From assembly GCF_029763755.1 (NCBI RefSeq), contig NZ_JARUVM010000012.1, forward strand, positions 1 to 64,000: DNA of 64,000 nucleotides, read 5' to 3'. How positions within the stretch are numbered: the stretch's first letter is position 1; each line of letters begins with the position of its first letter. This DNA is from Luteimonas sp. 8-5. Lineage in GTDB: Bacteria; Pseudomonadota; Gammaproteobacteria; Xanthomonadales; Xanthomonadaceae. A program made the position numbers and the translations under genes. Shown one piece after another: positions 1 through 12,029 of the stretch. The notes beneath the pieces were generated by a model, which was not told the origin of the DNA, did no database searches, and worked only from the letters and a program-made list of their open reading frames with translations.

Positions 1-26
1 CCGCCCGCTCACGTGCGGGGCGCCGC

Positions 27-128
27 GGAATGGCCTTGCCCAAGCCGGGACACGGCGTGAACCCGTCCAAGGGGCCTCGTCGTCGACATCCATGTCTCCG
101 ACGGTCCCGTCTTGGGCAAACCCATTCC
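27..128. repeat. Long imperfect inverted repeat (hairpin element)
   Basis: Two 25-nt arms at 27-51 and 104-128 are reverse complements apart from three mismatches; both carry the core TTGCCCAAG/CTTGGGCAA. The 52-nt centre contains GTCGTCGACATCCATGTC-type dyad pieces. No convincing ORF lies here. It looks like a repeated intergenic element of the REP/large-palindrome kind rather than a gene; family membership is inferred from structure only. Confidence 0.6.
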
Positions 129-212
129 ACGACGCTAAGCCAAGCGGGTGGGTCGATGCTTCGGAACGCTCCCGAAGCGGCGTTCACGACGCGGGTCGCT
201 CCGGGCGTCGCG

Positions 213-300
213 GGAAAGGTGGTGCGCTTTGGCGAAATCAAGGAGGAGGCCGGGCCGCAGGCCCGGCCGGGGGACATTCGCCAAAGCGGACCGCCTTTCC
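213..300. repeat. 88-bp nested hairpin element
   Basis: Outer arms 213-238 and 276-300 pair over about 25 bp with two or three mismatches (core GCTTTGGCGAA/TTCGCCAAAGC). Inside lies a perfect 9-bp hairpin, GGCCGGGCC at 248-256 and GGCCCGGCC at 260-268 with a GCA loop. A smaller 7-bp hairpin, 158-164 with 172-178, precedes it. Together with the 27-128 element it fills the gene-free stretch 1-340. No T-tract follows, so this is a repeat rather than a clear terminator. Confidence 0.6.
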
Positions 301-320
301 AGCGTAAGCGCGCGAGGAGG

Positions 321-342
321 TCGCGCGCGAGACGCGCTCCTA
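321..342 (-). repeat. REP-like element, GTAGGAGCGCG type
   Basis: On the minus strand this reads TAGGAGCGCG, a short spacer, then GCGCGA. It resembles the GTAGGAGCGGC repeats found elsewhere in this window. The TAG that begins it (340-342) is the stop codon of the DUF4124 gene, so the repeat abuts or supplies the gene end. Confidence 0.5.
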
Positions 343-957
343 CGGGGCGGGGGCGCAGCTGCTGGCGGCGTGGATGGCCTTGAGGCGCTCGTATTCGACG
401 CGCCGGCTCCCATCGGCATCGGCACCGGGGAAACGCCAGCGGAACTCCGCTTCGTCGATACGCCGCTGCCACGCCTCGCACAAGCGCTCCGGCGGCACCG
501 CGCTGCACACGTCGGCGACCATCTCGCAGGCGCTGGCCTCCGGGCGCGACACACCGTCGATGCCCACGACCTGCAGCGGTGCGCAATGCTTCTGCGGCTC
601 CGCTTTCTCGGTGAAGTAGTGCAGCTGGTCCCAGGTGCTGCACTGGAACAGTCCGGGCGGCGGTTGCGGCTCCGGCGCCTTGGCCCCGGGCCGCTGCACG
701 ATCCTGACCGGCGGCGCGTAGAGGCTGGGTGTCTCCGGTGCCGCCGGCGGCTCGAAGACCGGCAGCGGTGGCGGCGGTTCGATCACCTTGCGCTCTTCGC
801 GCGCGCCCTTGGGGCACGGCTCGTCGTTCTGCACGGTGACGTTGCCGGCCGCGTCGGTGCAACGGTAGACCACCACCTGTTGCGCCGAGGCGGGCGGAAT
901 CCATAGTGGAAAGATCGAGCAGGCCAGGCACACCGCCAGGCACGCGGCCCGGTTCAA
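340..957 (-). CDS. DUF4124-domain exported protein
   Basis: A 205-residue product. The chosen start is TTG (957-955) because it opens an N-terminal signal peptide (hydrophobic run ending PPASAQQ) and overlaps the stop of the upstream gene as TTGA, typical of translational coupling. Residues about 25-65 form a DUF4124 domain (YRCTDAAGNVTVQNDEPCPKG, here split only by context), a small Cys-containing periplasmic module common in Xanthomonadaceae. A proline-rich linker follows, then a C-terminal half with six Cys that I do not recognise. Function unknown; probably periplasmic. The stop codon lies inside a REP-like repeat. An in-frame open stretch continues upstream but reads as the wrong frame of the neighbouring genes. 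Confidence 0.7.
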   Translation of the reverse strand: MNRAACLAVCLACSIFPLWIPPASAQQVVVYRCTDAAGNVTVQNDEPCPKGAREERKVIEPPPPLPVFEPPAAPETPSLYAPPVRIVQRPGAKAPEPQPPPGLFQCSTWDQLHYFTEKAEPQKHCAPLQVVGIDGVSRPEASACEMVADVCSAVPPERLCEAWQRRIDEAEFRWRFPGADADGSRRVEYERLKAIHAASSCAPAP

Positions 958-1364
958 CGGTCGGTCCAGCTGCCCGAGTCGGTCCAGCTGCCTTTCACCC
1001 AGCTGCCATGGCCCCAGTCGGCCGGCTGCGCCGGGGCCGGCGCGGGCACCGGGTACACCGGGCGGCGGACGACCACGCCACCCCCTGAAGAAACGCCGTC
1101 GTAGGCCGAGGCAGGCGGGTAGTAGTACGGATGCGGTTGCGGTTGCGCGCTGGCCGGTGCCGGCGCGGGATCCTTCGGGCGCGTCATGTCGCGCACCTGC
1201 TGGGTCTCGCCGTCGGGGCAGGCCGAGTCGCGCACGGCCACGCTGCCGTCGGCGGCAACGCAGCGGTAGATCTTCACCTGGTCCGCGGCGGCGGTATTGC
1301 CGGCAGGCAGCAGCGTCGCGGCGGAGGCCAGGAAGCACACCAGGGTGACCGGGAGTAAGCGCAT
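954..1364 (-). CDS. DUF4124-domain exported protein, short paralogue
   Basis: A 136-residue product with a clear signal peptide (MRLLPVTLVCFLASAATLLP, cleavage near AAADQ) and a DUF4124 domain at about residues 28-60 (IYRCVAADGSVAVRDSACP). The remainder is low-complexity Pro/Tyr/Gly and ends in a repeated WxxxSWTDSGSWTDR motif. It overlaps the next DUF4124 gene by 4 nt and follows tsaC by 50 nt on the same strand. The two share only the N-terminal domain, so they look like an old tandem duplication with diverged tails. Function unknown; periplasmic location inferred. Confidence 0.75.
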   Translation of the reverse strand: MRLLPVTLVCFLASAATLLPAGNTAAADQVKIYRCVAADGSVAVRDSACPDGETQQVRDMTRPKDPAPAPASAQPQPHPYYYPPASAYDGVSSGGGVVVRRPVYPVPAPAPAQPADWGHGSWVKGSWTDSGSWTDR

Positions 1365-1414
1365 GGGCCGATCTTGCCCCCTGCGCCGGCGCCTGCCAAG
1401 TGCGGGCGTCGCAA

Positions 1415-1981
1415 TCAGCCGCGCAACAGGGTGCCGGTGCGGGCGTCGCGGATGTCGCTGGGACGGTCGCGGGCGCCGGTCTCGCCTGCCAGCAGGCCGT
1501 CGGTGGCGGCGAGCAGGGCGGGGTCCAGGGAATCCAGGCTACGGGCGGCAGGCTCGCCGGCGCGGTTGGCGCTGGTCGAGACCAGTGGGCCGCCGAAGGC
1601 CGTGCACAGGGCTGCGACCACCGGATGGGCGCTGACCCGCAGCGCCACCCCGTCGTGCTCGCCGCTGATCCAGCGCGGAACCCGGGGCGTGACCGGCATG
1701 ATCCAGGTGTTCGGGCCCGGCCAGCTGGCCAGGACCTCCGCCTTGCGCCCCGGGGGCAGCGGTTCCCAGTCGGCAATGCCGTCGAACTGCGCCGGCGTGG
1801 CGGCGACCAGGATCAGGCCCTTGTCGACTCCGCGCTGCTTGAGCGCGAGCAGGCGCAGCACGGCCGCTTCGTCGAAAGGATCGCAGGACAGGCCCCAGAC
1901 GCTTTCGGTCGGGCAGGCGACCAGGCCGCCGCGGCGCAGCACCGCAACGGCATCGGCGATGGGCAGGACGGGCGCGCTCAC
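1415..1981 (-). CDS. tsaC: Threonylcarbamoyl-AMP synthase, TsaC/YrdC family
   Basis: A 188-residue YrdC-fold protein that makes threonylcarbamoyl-AMP from threonine, bicarbonate and ATP, the first step of t6A formation on ANN-decoding tRNAs. Family landmarks are visible: the N-terminal GGLVACPTESVWGLSCD substrate loop, LKQRG near residue 48, and STSANRAGEP near residue 136. Length fits short TsaC rather than long Sua5, which has an extra C-terminal domain. The start is GTG, 10 nt after the topA stop, so it is probably cotranscribed with topA-smg-dprA. Confidence 0.92.
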   Translation of the reverse strand: MSAPVLPIADAVAVLRRGGLVACPTESVWGLSCDPFDEAAVLRLLALKQRGVDKGLILVAATPAQFDGIADWEPLPPGRKAEVLASWPGPNTWIMPVTPRVPRWISGEHDGVALRVSAHPVVAALCTAFGGPLVSTSANRAGEPAARSLDSLDPALLAATDGLLAGETGARDRPSDIRDARTGTLLRG

Positions 1982-1991
1982 GCTGTCGCCG

Positions 1992-4541
<2,550 letters not shown>

Positions 4542-4644
4542 GGCGGCAGAGGGTCCGGAGCTGGGCGGCGGCGTGCCGTGAAGGCGGCGACGCCCGCGGC
4601 CGTGGCCCCGGGCGTCGATTCCTTTTATTAGAGGTACCACACGC

Positions 4645-4659
4645 GGCGCCGGCGGCGCC
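4645..4659. terminator. GC hairpin between smg and topA
   Basis: Perfect 6-bp stem GGCGCC/GGCGCC with a 3-nt loop in the 143-bp gap after the smg stop. There is no T-tract, so it is at most a weak attenuator or pause site. An AT-rich patch, TTTTATTAGAGG at 4623-4634, follows toward topA and may hold a topA promoter on the minus strand. Confidence 0.3.
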
Positions 4660-4684
4660 AGCCGGTGACCCGGGCGAACCCCGG

Positions 4685-5173
4685 CTAGTGGACCGGCTCG
4701 GGTTCGTCCAGGTACATCTGGGTCTCCATCCAGGCGTAGGCCGCCTCGGAGCCCGGCTGGTTGAACAGGACCATCAGCACGACCCACTTCAGGTCCTCGA
4801 GGTCCAGCTCGTCCTGGTCCAGGGCCATCGCCCGGTCCAGCACCAGCTCGCGCTGGTCCGGGTCCAGGATCCCGTGCTGCTCCAGGAACATCAGGAAACC
4901 GCGGCATTCCACGTCCAGCTTGTCGAGCTCGGGCCCGAAGAAGATCCGGGTCGGGCCGCCGGCACGCGGGTCGCCGGGCGCGGGGCGCTGCTCGGCCAGG
5001 GCGCCGAGCCAGTCGAAGGCCTTGTGGATCTCGGCCGGGCTGAAGCCGGCCTGGGTCAGTTCGTCCAGCAGCGGGCCGTTGGCCAGTTGCTCGCGGTCGC
5101 CCGGCGGCGGGACGTCTTCGGTGAAGTAGTGCTCGAACAGGTACAGCAGGACGTCCAGGATGCTCTCTTTCAT
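4685..5173 (-). CDS. smg: Smg/DUF494 family protein
   Basis: A 162-residue acidic protein beginning [17 protein letters not shown], the signature start of the Smg (DUF494) family. The gene normally lies next to dprA in beta- and gammaproteobacteria, as here, where it overlaps dprA by 4 nt (ATGA). The biochemical role of Smg is not established. The helical C-terminal half ([18 protein letters not shown]) is the most conserved part. Probably cytoplasmic and expressed with dprA and topA. Confidence 0.9.
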   Translation of the reverse strand: MKESILDVLLYLFEHYFTEDVPPPGDREQLANGPLLDELTQAGFSPAEIHKAFDWLGALAEQRPAPGDPRAGGPTRIFFGPELDKLDVECRGFLMFLEQHGILDPDQRELVLDRAMALDQDELDLEDLKWVVLMVLFNQPGSEAAYAWMETQMYLDEPEPVH

Positions 5174-6162
5174 TTCCCCTCGGCCTGCACCGTGGCAGGT
5201 GCTGTGGAGGTGCGGGTGTAGCGGCCGTGGCGTGAAACCACCCGGCCTTCAAGCTCCATGACCAGCAGCATGGAGGACAGTTGCGCGGCCGTCAATCCGG
5301 TCCGTGAGACGAGTCCATCCATACCTGTTGGGTCGTGGCCCAGGGCCGTCCACAATTTCTTGTAGTCGGGATCTGCCGGGCCAGGGGCCGCGGCGGCCTC
5401 GCACGGAGCCGCCGACGGCTCATGGATGGGGGCGCCCAGGCGTCCCCGCAAGTCGTCGGCCAGGCGTGCCGCGAGCGGACCGAGCGCGGCCACGACTTCG
5501 TCGGGCGATTCCACCAGGGCCGCGCCATCGCGCAGCAGGCGGTGGCAGCCGCGGGCCTTGGGGTTGTGGATCGAGCCGGGCAGGGCGAACACCTCGCGGC
5601 CGCTCTCGCCGGCCAGGCGGGCGGTGATCAGCGACCCGGAGCGCTGGGCGGCTTCGACCACCACGGTGCCGAGGGACAAGCCGGCGATGATCCGGTTGCG
5701 GCGCGGGAACTGTCCTCGGTGCGCGACCGTGCCGGGCGGAAGCTCGCTGACCAGCACGCCATGCGCGGCTATGCGCGCGTGCAGCGCCGCGTTCGAGCGC
5801 GGGTAGGGCACGTCCGGGCCGGTGCCGAGCACCGCGATGGTGGCGCCCCCGGCGGACAGCGCGCCGGCGTGGGCGGCGGTGTCGATACCCGAGGCCAGGC
5901 CGCTGGCCACCGCCAGCCCGGATGCGGCGAATGCGCGGGCGAAGGCGAATGCGTTGTCGGCGCCGCCCGCGCTCGGCGAACGGCTGCCGACCACCGCCAC
6001 GCAGGGATGCCAGAGCAGCGTCGGGTCGCCGGCGACGAACAGCACCCGCGGCGGATCGGCGATACGCCGCAACAGGGCCGGGTAGTCGGGGTGCCGCCAG
6101 TGCAGCAGGTGGTGGCGCGGCTGTTGCAGCCACGCCCGGGTGCGCGCATCGAGGTCGTCCAT
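5170..6162 (-). CDS. dprA: DNA-processing protein DprA (RecA loader)
   Basis: A 330-residue protein that binds incoming single-stranded DNA during transformation and loads RecA. The Rossmann-like core runs from about residue 70 to 230 with [29 protein letters not shown] and [20 protein letters not shown], all classic DprA motifs. A short N-terminal helical region precedes it, and a C-terminal winged-helix (DML1-like) domain is at about 265-315. It is first in a run with smg, topA and tsaC, and is separated from the LysM gene by 75 bp. Confidence 0.95.
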   Translation of the reverse strand: MDDLDARTRAWLQQPRHHLLHWRHPDYPALLRRIADPPRVLFVAGDPTLLWHPCVAVVGSRSPSAGGADNAFAFARAFAASGLAVASGLASGIDTAAHAGALSAGGATIAVLGTGPDVPYPRSNAALHARIAAHGVLVSELPPGTVAHRGQFPRRNRIIAGLSLGTVVVEAAQRSGSLITARLAGESGREVFALPGSIHNPKARGCHRLLRDGAALVESPDEVVAALGPLAARLADDLRGRLGAPIHEPSAAPCEAAAAPGPADPDYKKLWTALGHDPTGMDGLVSRTGLTAAQLSSMLLVMELEGRVVSRHGRYTRTSTAPATVQAEGK

Positions 6163-6237
6163 CCCGGGAGCGTGGCCCGGAAACGGCGACGGCGCCGTCA
6201 GGCGCCGCCGCTTGCGAACGTCAGGAAACGACGCGCC

Positions 6238-7422
6238 TCAGAACGGGGCGTCCGGATGCTTCAGCTCGAAGCCCACGCGGGTCGGCTTCACGCTGTCCAT
6301 CACCAGGCCGTAGCTCATCTTGTCGAAGGTGCGGAACACCATCACGTGGCCGGCGAACTCGTCGGGCAGGCGCACCTTGCTCCCCGCGAAAATGGTGCTC
6401 TCGGTGCGGTCCAGGCCGTACTCGACACGGTCGACGGCGTTGGTGCCGACGCGCCAGGTGGAAAACACGGTGCCGTTGTCGATGCCGTCGCGCGCGCCGA
6501 CCGAAAGCGCGACCACGTCGTGCGGGCCGCCGGTGGCGAGCATGTCGGCCACCGCAAGGACCTTCGCCCGGCCGTAGTCGAACGAGCGGGCGGGCGGATG
6601 CGGGTGGAAGTAGGGATCGTAGGACTGGACGTCCACCGGCACGATGCGGTCGCCGACGCGGACCTCGTGCGAGTCATGGTCCAGCATCAGGGTGCTGGCC
6701 TCGATGCCGCCGACTTCGCCGCGGGTGATGGTGCCCGCGCTGACGCGCTTGAGCTCGTGGCCCAGCAGCTCCTTGCCCTTGTCCATCACCATCACGGCGG
6801 CCCAGAAATCGGCCGAGTCGAGGGTGCGCCTGCCGCGGAAGTCCAGGCTGTCGCGGTCGAACAGGTCGCAGCAGCCATCGGTGCGGTCGACGAAGGCATA
6901 GCGCTGCACCGGTCGCACCACCATGTAGCGCTGGCCGGGCTGGGCGCCGGCGAGGCCGCGCACGTAGACGAGCTGGCCCTGGCCGCCGCGCAGGCGGTCC
7001 TCTTCCAGGCCGACCACGTAGGGCAACTGGTCGAAGGAATCGACGACGCGCAGGTCCTTCAGGAACGGCTCGATCTCGCCGAGCGGGATGCCCGTGATCG
7101 GCGGTTCGGTCCGCGGGCCCGGCTGGACCACGGCCTGCGGCTGCTGCACGCGATCCATGTAGGCCAGCGACAGCACGTCGCCCGGATAGATCAGGTGCGG
7201 GTTCTCGACCTGCGGGTTGGCCTGCCAGATTTCCGGCCACAGCCACGGTTTCTGCAGGAAGCGCCCGGCGATGTCCCACAGGGTGTCCCCACGCTGCACC
7301 ACGTAGGTGTCCGGATGGTCGGCGCGCAGGTCCACCGCGACCGCCCACGTGGTGATCGTGAGCAACGCGACGGCCATGGCCGTGCGCAGCCCTTGAGGCA
7401 AATGTTTAAGCTTTGCGGCCAT
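6238..7422 (-). CDS. LysM-domain exported protein
   Basis: A 394-residue protein whose N-terminus holds a hydrophobic export segment (residues about 14-30) followed at once by a LysM peptidoglycan-binding domain (YVVQRGDTLWDIAGRFL to HLIYPGDVLSL, about 39-88). The rest is a beta-rich region with no motif that I recognise. LysM genes at this place between dprA and def are standard in Xanthomonadaceae and related gammaproteobacteria. The chosen ATG has a good AAGGGGAG ribosome-binding site 8 nt upstream. Probably periplasmic and cell-wall associated. It is divergent from def. Confidence 0.85.
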   Translation of the reverse strand: MAAKLKHLPQGLRTAMAVALLTITTWAVAVDLRADHPDTYVVQRGDTLWDIAGRFLQKPWLWPEIWQANPQVENPHLIYPGDVLSLAYMDRVQQPQAVVQPGPRTEPPITGIPLGEIEPFLKDLRVVDSFDQLPYVVGLEEDRLRGGQGQLVYVRGLAGAQPGQRYMVVRPVQRYAFVDRTDGCCDLFDRDSLDFRGRRTLDSADFWAAVMVMDKGKELLGHELKRVSAGTITRGEVGGIEASTLMLDHDSHEVRVGDRIVPVDVQSYDPYFHPHPPARSFDYGRAKVLAVADMLATGGPHDVVALSVGARDGIDNGTVFSTWRVGTNAVDRVEYGLDRTESTIFAGSKVRLPDEFAGHVMVFRTFDKMSYGLVMDSVKPTRVGFELKHPDAPF

Positions 7423-7520
7423 GTACCCGCTCCCCTTGGGAAAACCCACCCTTAACCCGGGCCAATAGAGCGCAGGGATCGCAGCCGGACGCAAGCCGGT
7501 AGCGGTATCATTGCCCAATT

Positions 7521-7541
7521 CCGCAAGCCCGGTGCTTGCGG
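7521..7541. other. Perfect hairpin in the def leader
   Basis: CCGCAAGC (7521-7528) and GCTTGCGG (7534-7541) form a perfect 8-bp stem with loop CCGGT, 28 nt before the def start codon. A TATCAT hexamer at 7506-7511 is a candidate -10 for def, which would put the hairpin at the very 5' end of the transcript. It could affect mRNA stability or simply be a small repeat. Confidence 0.4.
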
Positions 7542-7569
7542 ATGTGACCCACGCCTCCCTTTTCAAGCC

Positions 7570-8085
7570 ATGGCCCTGCTCCCGATCCTCGAGTTCCCCG
7601 ACCCCCGGCTGCGTACCAAGGCAGTCCCGGTCGACCCGGCGTGGCTGGCCGGCGAGGAGGCCCAGCGCCTGTTCGACGACATGTTCGAGACCATGTACGA
7701 GGCTCCCGGCATCGGCCTGGCGGCAAGCCAGGTGGACGTCCACAAGCGCTTCATGGTCATCGACGTCTCCGAGGAGAAGGACCGGCGCATGGTCTTCGTG
7801 AACCCGGAGATCGTCGCCCGCAGCGGCGAGGAGGTCTGCCAGGAGGGCTGCCTGTCCGTCCCCGGGATCTTCGCCGACGTGACCCGTGCCGCGGAGATCA
7901 CGGTGCGCGCGCTCGATCGCCATGGCGAGCCGTTCGAACTGGCCGCCGACGGCCTGCTGGCGGTGTGCATCCAGCACGAGATCGACCACCTCGACGGCAA
8001 GCTGTTCGTCGACTACCTCTCGCCGCTCAAGCGCGAGATGGTGCGCAAAAAGCTCGCCAAGCAACGCCGCGCCGACGCCGCCTGA
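7570..8085 (+). CDS. def: Peptide deformylase
   Basis: A 171-residue metalloenzyme that removes the formyl group from nascent N-terminal fMet. All three family motifs are present: GIGLAASQ (residues 45-52), EGCLSVP (about 92-98) with the metal-binding Cys, and [12 protein letters not shown] (about 133-144) with the two metal-binding His and catalytic Glu. Length and start are usual for the family. It leads a def-fmt-rsmB operon with a 9-bp gap to fmt, pairing formylation and deformylation. Confidence 0.97.
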   Translation: MALLPILEFPDPRLRTKAVPVDPAWLAGEEAQRLFDDMFETMYEAPGIGLAASQVDVHKRFMVIDVSEEKDRRMVFVNPEIVARSGEEVCQEGCLSVPGIFADVTRAAEITVRALDRHGEPFELAADGLLAVCIQHEIDHLDGKLFVDYLSPLKREMVRKKLAKQRRADAA

Positions 8086-8094
8086 CGGCCCGCG

Positions 8095-9015
8095 ATGCGG
8101 ATCGTCTTCGCCGGAACCCCCGAGTTCGCCGTTCCAGCCCTGCGCGCCGCCGCCGCACGCGGCGAAGTCGTGGCCGTCCACACCCAACCCGATCGTCCCG
8201 CCGGCCGCGGCCGCGGGCTGCAGCCTTCGCCGGTGAAGCTCGAGGCGTTGCAGCGCGGGATTCCGGTGCTGCAGCCCGAGTCGCTGAAATCGCAGGTCTC
8301 GCGCGATGCATTGCGCGCGCTGCAGCCCGACCTGATGGTCGTGGTCGCCTACGGGCTGTTGCTACCGCAGAAGATCCTCGACATCCCGGTGCACGGCTGC
8401 TGGAACGTGCATGCGTCGCTGCTGCCGAGGTGGCGTGGCGCCGCGCCGATCCAGCGTGCCATCGAAGCCGGCGACGCCGAGACCGGCGTGTGCCTGATGC
8501 AGATGGAGAAGGGCCTGGACACCGGGCCCGTGCTGCTCAGCCAGCGCATTGCCATCGGTCCGGATGAAACTTCGGGCGAACTGCACGATCGCCTGGCCGC
8601 TCTCGGTGCACAGGTCCTGGCCGACGGCCTGGGGCTGTTGCGGGCGGGCATGCGTCCGGTCCCGCAGCCGCAGCCCGAGGTAGGAGTCACCTACGCGCAC
8701 AAGCTGGACAAGGCCGAGGCCCGGCTCGACTGGTCGCAGCCGGCCGAACTGCTGGCGCGCAAGGTGCGCGCGTTCCACCCCTGGCCCGTGGCCGAGGCGC
8801 AGTTGTCCGGCGAGCGTGTCCGCATCCATCGCGCCCGCGCTATCCCGCTGGCACGGGCGGCCGCCCCCGGCGAGGTAGTGTCCGCGGGACGCGACGGCAT
8901 CGACGTCGCATGCGGAGAAGGCGCGCTGCGCCTGCTGCAGGTGCAACGCGATGGCGGCCGGCCGGTGGCCGCGGCCGACTACCTCAACGCGCGTCCGCAG
9001 CTGGGCCGCGGATGA
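8095..9015 (+). CDS. fmt: Methionyl-tRNA formyltransferase
   Basis: A 306-residue enzyme that formylates Met-tRNAfMet using 10-formyl-tetrahydrofolate. The N-terminal Rossmann-like domain has [11 protein letters not shown], the tRNA-contacting loop [14 protein letters not shown], and the catalytic [18 protein letters not shown] block with conserved Asn, His and Asp further on. The C-terminal OB-like domain starts near residue 205. Its stop overlaps the rsmB start (ATGA at 9012-9015), indicating translational coupling. Confidence 0.97.
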   Translation: MRIVFAGTPEFAVPALRAAAARGEVVAVHTQPDRPAGRGRGLQPSPVKLEALQRGIPVLQPESLKSQVSRDALRALQPDLMVVVAYGLLLPQKILDIPVHGCWNVHASLLPRWRGAAPIQRAIEAGDAETGVCLMQMEKGLDTGPVLLSQRIAIGPDETSGELHDRLAALGAQVLADGLGLLRAGMRPVPQPQPEVGVTYAHKLDKAEARLDWSQPAELLARKVRAFHPWPVAEAQLSGERVRIHRARAIPLARAAAPGEVVSAGRDGIDVACGEGALRLLQVQRDGGRPVAAADYLNARPQLGRG

Positions 9016-10343
9016 ATGCAGGCGGTCGCCAGGACCGCGGCGCCGGCGCACGAGCCGTCGCAGCACGCGTACTCGACGCCGTCCTCCACGGCGGCCATTC
9101 GCTCAAGGCCGAACTCGCGGCCGCCTTGCCACAGCTGCCTGATCCGCGCGACCGCGCCCTGGTCGAAGCCATCGTCTTCGCCGCCTTGCGCCAGCGCGCG
9201 CGCCTGGAGGCTGCGCTCGCGCAATGGATGCCGCGACCGCCCGGCCGCCGCGACGGCATCCTGCGTGCGCTGCTGTACACCGGGTTCGTCCAGCTCGAAG
9301 TGCTGCAGCTGCCGCCGCACGCGGCACTGGCGGCGACGGTCGACGCGGCCCGCGTGCTTGGCCGTGCCCACCAGGCCGGACTGGTCAACGCCTTGCTGCG
9401 GCGCGCGCAGCGCGACGGCCTGCCGACCGTCGATGCCTCCGCGTCGTGGCCGAAGTGGCTGCTGGAGATGCTGCGTCGCGACCGGCCCGCGCACGTCGCC
9501 GCGATCGTGCAGGCCAGCGCCGAGCCGGGCCCGCTGTGGCTGCGGGCGAACCGGCGCCTGGCGACGCCGGAAGGCATGCGCGAGCGCCTGGCCGCAAGCC
9601 GCATCGTTGCCACGCAGGTGCCGGCGTGTGTGGACGGCCTGCGCATCGACGACCCGGTGCCGGTGTCGGCGCTGCCCGGATTCGCCGACGGCGAGCTTTC
9701 CGTGCAGGACGGCAGCGCGCAACTGGTGGCCGATGCGCTGCGGCCCGCGGCGGGCATGCGCATCCTGGATGCCTGCAGTGCGCCCGGCGGCAAGGCCGCG
9801 CACCTGCTCGAACGCGATCGCTCCCTGCGCCTGCTGGCGCTGGATGTCGACCGCAAGCGGCTGGAGCGCGTGCGGGCCACGTTCGCCCGCCTGGCCCTGG
9901 ATGGCGGCGACAACGTGCAGCTGCGCGTGGCCGATGCCGCCGATACTTCCGGCTGGTGGGACGGCACGCCCTTTGACGCGATCCTGCTGGATGCGCCCTG
10001 CAGCGCCACCGGCGTCGTGCGCCGCCAGCCCGACATCCTGTTGCACCGGCGCGCCAGCGACATCGACGAGCTTGCCGCCGGACAGGCGCGCCTGCTCGAC
10101 GCGCTCTGGCCCGCGCTGGCACCCGGCGGCACCCTGCTGTACGCCACCTGTTCGATCCTGCGCCGCGAGAACGACGCGCAGGTCGCGGCCTTCCTGGCGC
10201 GCACGCCCGATGCCCGCCTTCAGCCGCTGGATGCCCGCTTCGGCGAGGACACCGGCCACGGCAGCCAGCGCCTGCCCGGGCAGGACGGCATGGACGGATT
10301 CTTCTACGCCAGGATCGGGAAGCCCATACACTCCGGGGCATGA
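9012..10343 (+). CDS. rsmB: 16S rRNA (cytosine-967 C5) methyltransferase
   Basis: A 443-residue SAM-dependent methyltransferase acting on C967 of 16S rRNA. The N-terminal NusB-like RNA-binding domain covers about 1-135. The Rossmann catalytic domain shows SAM motif I ([14 protein letters not shown]), [17 protein letters not shown] with the release Cys, and [10 protein letters not shown] with the nucleophilic Cys. The start is the ATG overlapping the fmt stop; upstream in-frame codons read through fmt and are discounted. The stop overlaps the next gene by 4 nt, so the operon continues. Confidence 0.95.
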   Translation: MNAGGRQDRGAGARAVAARVLDAVLHGGHSLKAELAAALPQLPDPRDRALVEAIVFAALRQRARLEAALAQWMPRPPGRRDGILRALLYTGFVQLEVLQLPPHAALAATVDAARVLGRAHQAGLVNALLRRAQRDGLPTVDASASWPKWLLEMLRRDRPAHVAAIVQASAEPGPLWLRANRRLATPEGMRERLAASRIVATQVPACVDGLRIDDPVPVSALPGFADGELSVQDGSAQLVADALRPAAGMRILDACSAPGGKAAHLLERDRSLRLLALDVDRKRLERVRATFARLALDGGDNVQLRVADAADTSGWWDGTPFDAILLDAPCSATGVVRRQPDILLHRRASDIDELAAGQARLLDALWPALAPGGTLLYATCSILRRENDAQVAAFLARTPDARLQPLDARFGEDTGHGSQRLPGQDGMDGFFYARIGKPIHSGA

Positions 10344-12016
10344 CCGCCCGGAGAACATGGATGTCTACACGGATGTTCTGGGTCCTGGCACTGCTGGTAC
10401 TGGGTGCCGGGCTGGGCTTGCGCGATCCATGGCCGGCCGACGAGCCGCGCTTCGCGCTCGTGGCCAAGCACATGGTCGAAAGCGGCGACTGGTTGTTCCC
10501 GCACCGCGGCAGCGAGCTGTATGCCGACAAGCCGCCGTTGTTCATGTGGCTGCAGGCGGCCGCCTACACCGTCGTCGGCAACTGGCGCGTCGCGTTCCTG
10601 CTGCCGTCGCTGCTCGCCGCGCTGGGCACGCTGTGGTGCGTGGTCGACCTGGGCCGCCGGCTGTGGACGCCACGCGTCGGGCTGTACGCCGGCTACGCGG
10701 TGCTGTTCGCGCTGCAGTTCACCTACCAGGCGCGCAAGGCGCAGATCGATCCGCTGGTGACGTTCTGGATCACCCTGGGCAACTACGGGTTCCTGCGCTT
10801 CTTCCTGTCGGCGCGCGACGGCGAGGCGCCGCAATGGCGGATGTGGATGCTCGGCTGGTTCGCCGCCGGCCTGGGCACGATCACCAAGGGCGTGGGCGTG
10901 ATCGCGCTGCTGATGGTGCTGCCCGGCATCGTCGCGGCGATGCGCGGATGGCACGCGGCACGCGCGCCGCTGCGCGGCTGGCGCACGTGGGCCGGTCCGC
11001 TGGCCTTCCTCGTGGCCGTTTCGTTGTGGCTGGTGCCGATGGTGCTCGCCGTCGCCGGCAGCACCGATCCGGCCTATCGCGCCTACCTCGACGACATCCT
11101 GTTCAAGCAGACGGCAAAGCGCTACGCGCAATCCTGGGACCACCCGCAGCCGCCCTGGTACTTCCTCGAGGTCACGCTGCTGATGTGGCTGCCGGCGATG
11201 CTCGCCTTGCCCTGGGCGCTGCCGGCATGGTGGCGACGCCTGCGCCGTCGCGATGCCCGTTACCTGCTGCCGCTGGGCTGGTGGGCGCTGGTGCTGGTGT
11301 TCTTCTCGATCCCCGACGGCAAGCGCGACGTGTACGTCATGCCCGCACTGCCGATGGCGTGCCTGGCGCTGGCGCCTCTGCTGCCCGGCATCGTGCGCAG
11401 GCGTGGCGCGCAACGGCTGGCCATGGCGTTCACTGCGCTGCTGACCGTGCTCATGCTGGGCGCGGGCACCGCGATGCTGGCCTCGGATCCGCGCTTCGAG
11501 ACCCGGCTGGTCCTCGAACGCGGGATGGACGCAGCCGAAGTCGCCGGTGGTGCATGGATGCTGGTGGCGATCGGCACCTGGGGGCTGGGCTGCCTGTTGT
11601 GGGCCGGCCGTCGCCGCGCCATCGCGGGCATGCTCGCCATGCTTGCCGGCCTCTGGGTCGTGTTCGGGCTCGTGGGCTACCGCCTGCTCACCGATTCCAG
11701 TTCCTCGGCGGCGTTGATGCGCGATGCAGGAGCGCGGATCGGGCCGGATGCGGAACTTGGCCTGGTCGCCTGGCGCGAGCAGAACCTGCTGATGGCCGAC
11801 CGCCCGGCCGCGACGTTCGGCTTCAAGGCCGAGCCGGCCGAGCAGATGCGGCGCGCGCTGGCATGGCAACGGCAGGCGCCGGCCTCGCGCTGGCTGCTGG
11901 TGCAGGACACCGGCTTGCTGCCCTGTGTCGACCAGTCCCTGTCGCAGCACCTGGGCGGCGCCAACCGGCGCGAATGGTGGCTGGTGCCGGCGCATGCCAC
12001 CATGGCCTGTCGTTGA
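10340..12016 (+). CDS. ArnT-like GT39/GT83 membrane glycosyltransferase
   Basis: A 558-residue polytopic membrane protein with about 11-12 hydrophobic segments. Near the N-terminus it has the GT83/ArnT signature [17 protein letters not shown] and [11 protein letters not shown]; the Asp-Glu in the first periplasmic loop is the catalytic feature of this fold. Relatives move a sugar from a polyprenyl-phosphate donor to lipid A or another envelope acceptor. A soluble periplasmic domain follows the last segment (from about residue 460). It is translationally coupled to rsmB and followed by envelope genes. Sugar and acceptor cannot be read from sequence. Confidence 0.8.
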   Translation: MTARRTWMSTRMFWVLALLVLGAGLGLRDPWPADEPRFALVAKHMVESGDWLFPHRGSELYADKPPLFMWLQAAAYTVVGNWRVAFLLPSLLAALGTLWCVVDLGRRLWTPRVGLYAGYAVLFALQFTYQARKAQIDPLVTFWITLGNYGFLRFFLSARDGEAPQWRMWMLGWFAAGLGTITKGVGVIALLMVLPGIVAAMRGWHAARAPLRGWRTWAGPLAFLVAVSLWLVPMVLAVAGSTDPAYRAYLDDILFKQTAKRYAQSWDHPQPPWYFLEVTLLMWLPAMLALPWALPAWWRRLRRRDARYLLPLGWWALVLVFFSIPDGKRDVYVMPALPMACLALAPLLPGIVRRRGAQRLAMAFTALLTVLMLGAGTAMLASDPRFETRLVLERGMDAAEVAGGAWMLVAIGTWGLGCLLWAGRRRAIAGMLAMLAGLWVVFGLVGYRLLTDSSSSAALMRDAGARIGPDAELGLVAWREQNLLMADRPAATFGFKAEPAEQMRRALAWQRQAPASRWLLVQDTGLLPCVDQSLSQHLGGANRREWWLVPAHATMACR

Positions 12017-12029
12017 CGGAAGGATGCCG

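Noticed and set aside
7521-7541. Hairpin as a rho-independent terminator
   Set aside because: It lies between divergent genes, with no transcript expected to end there and no T-run.
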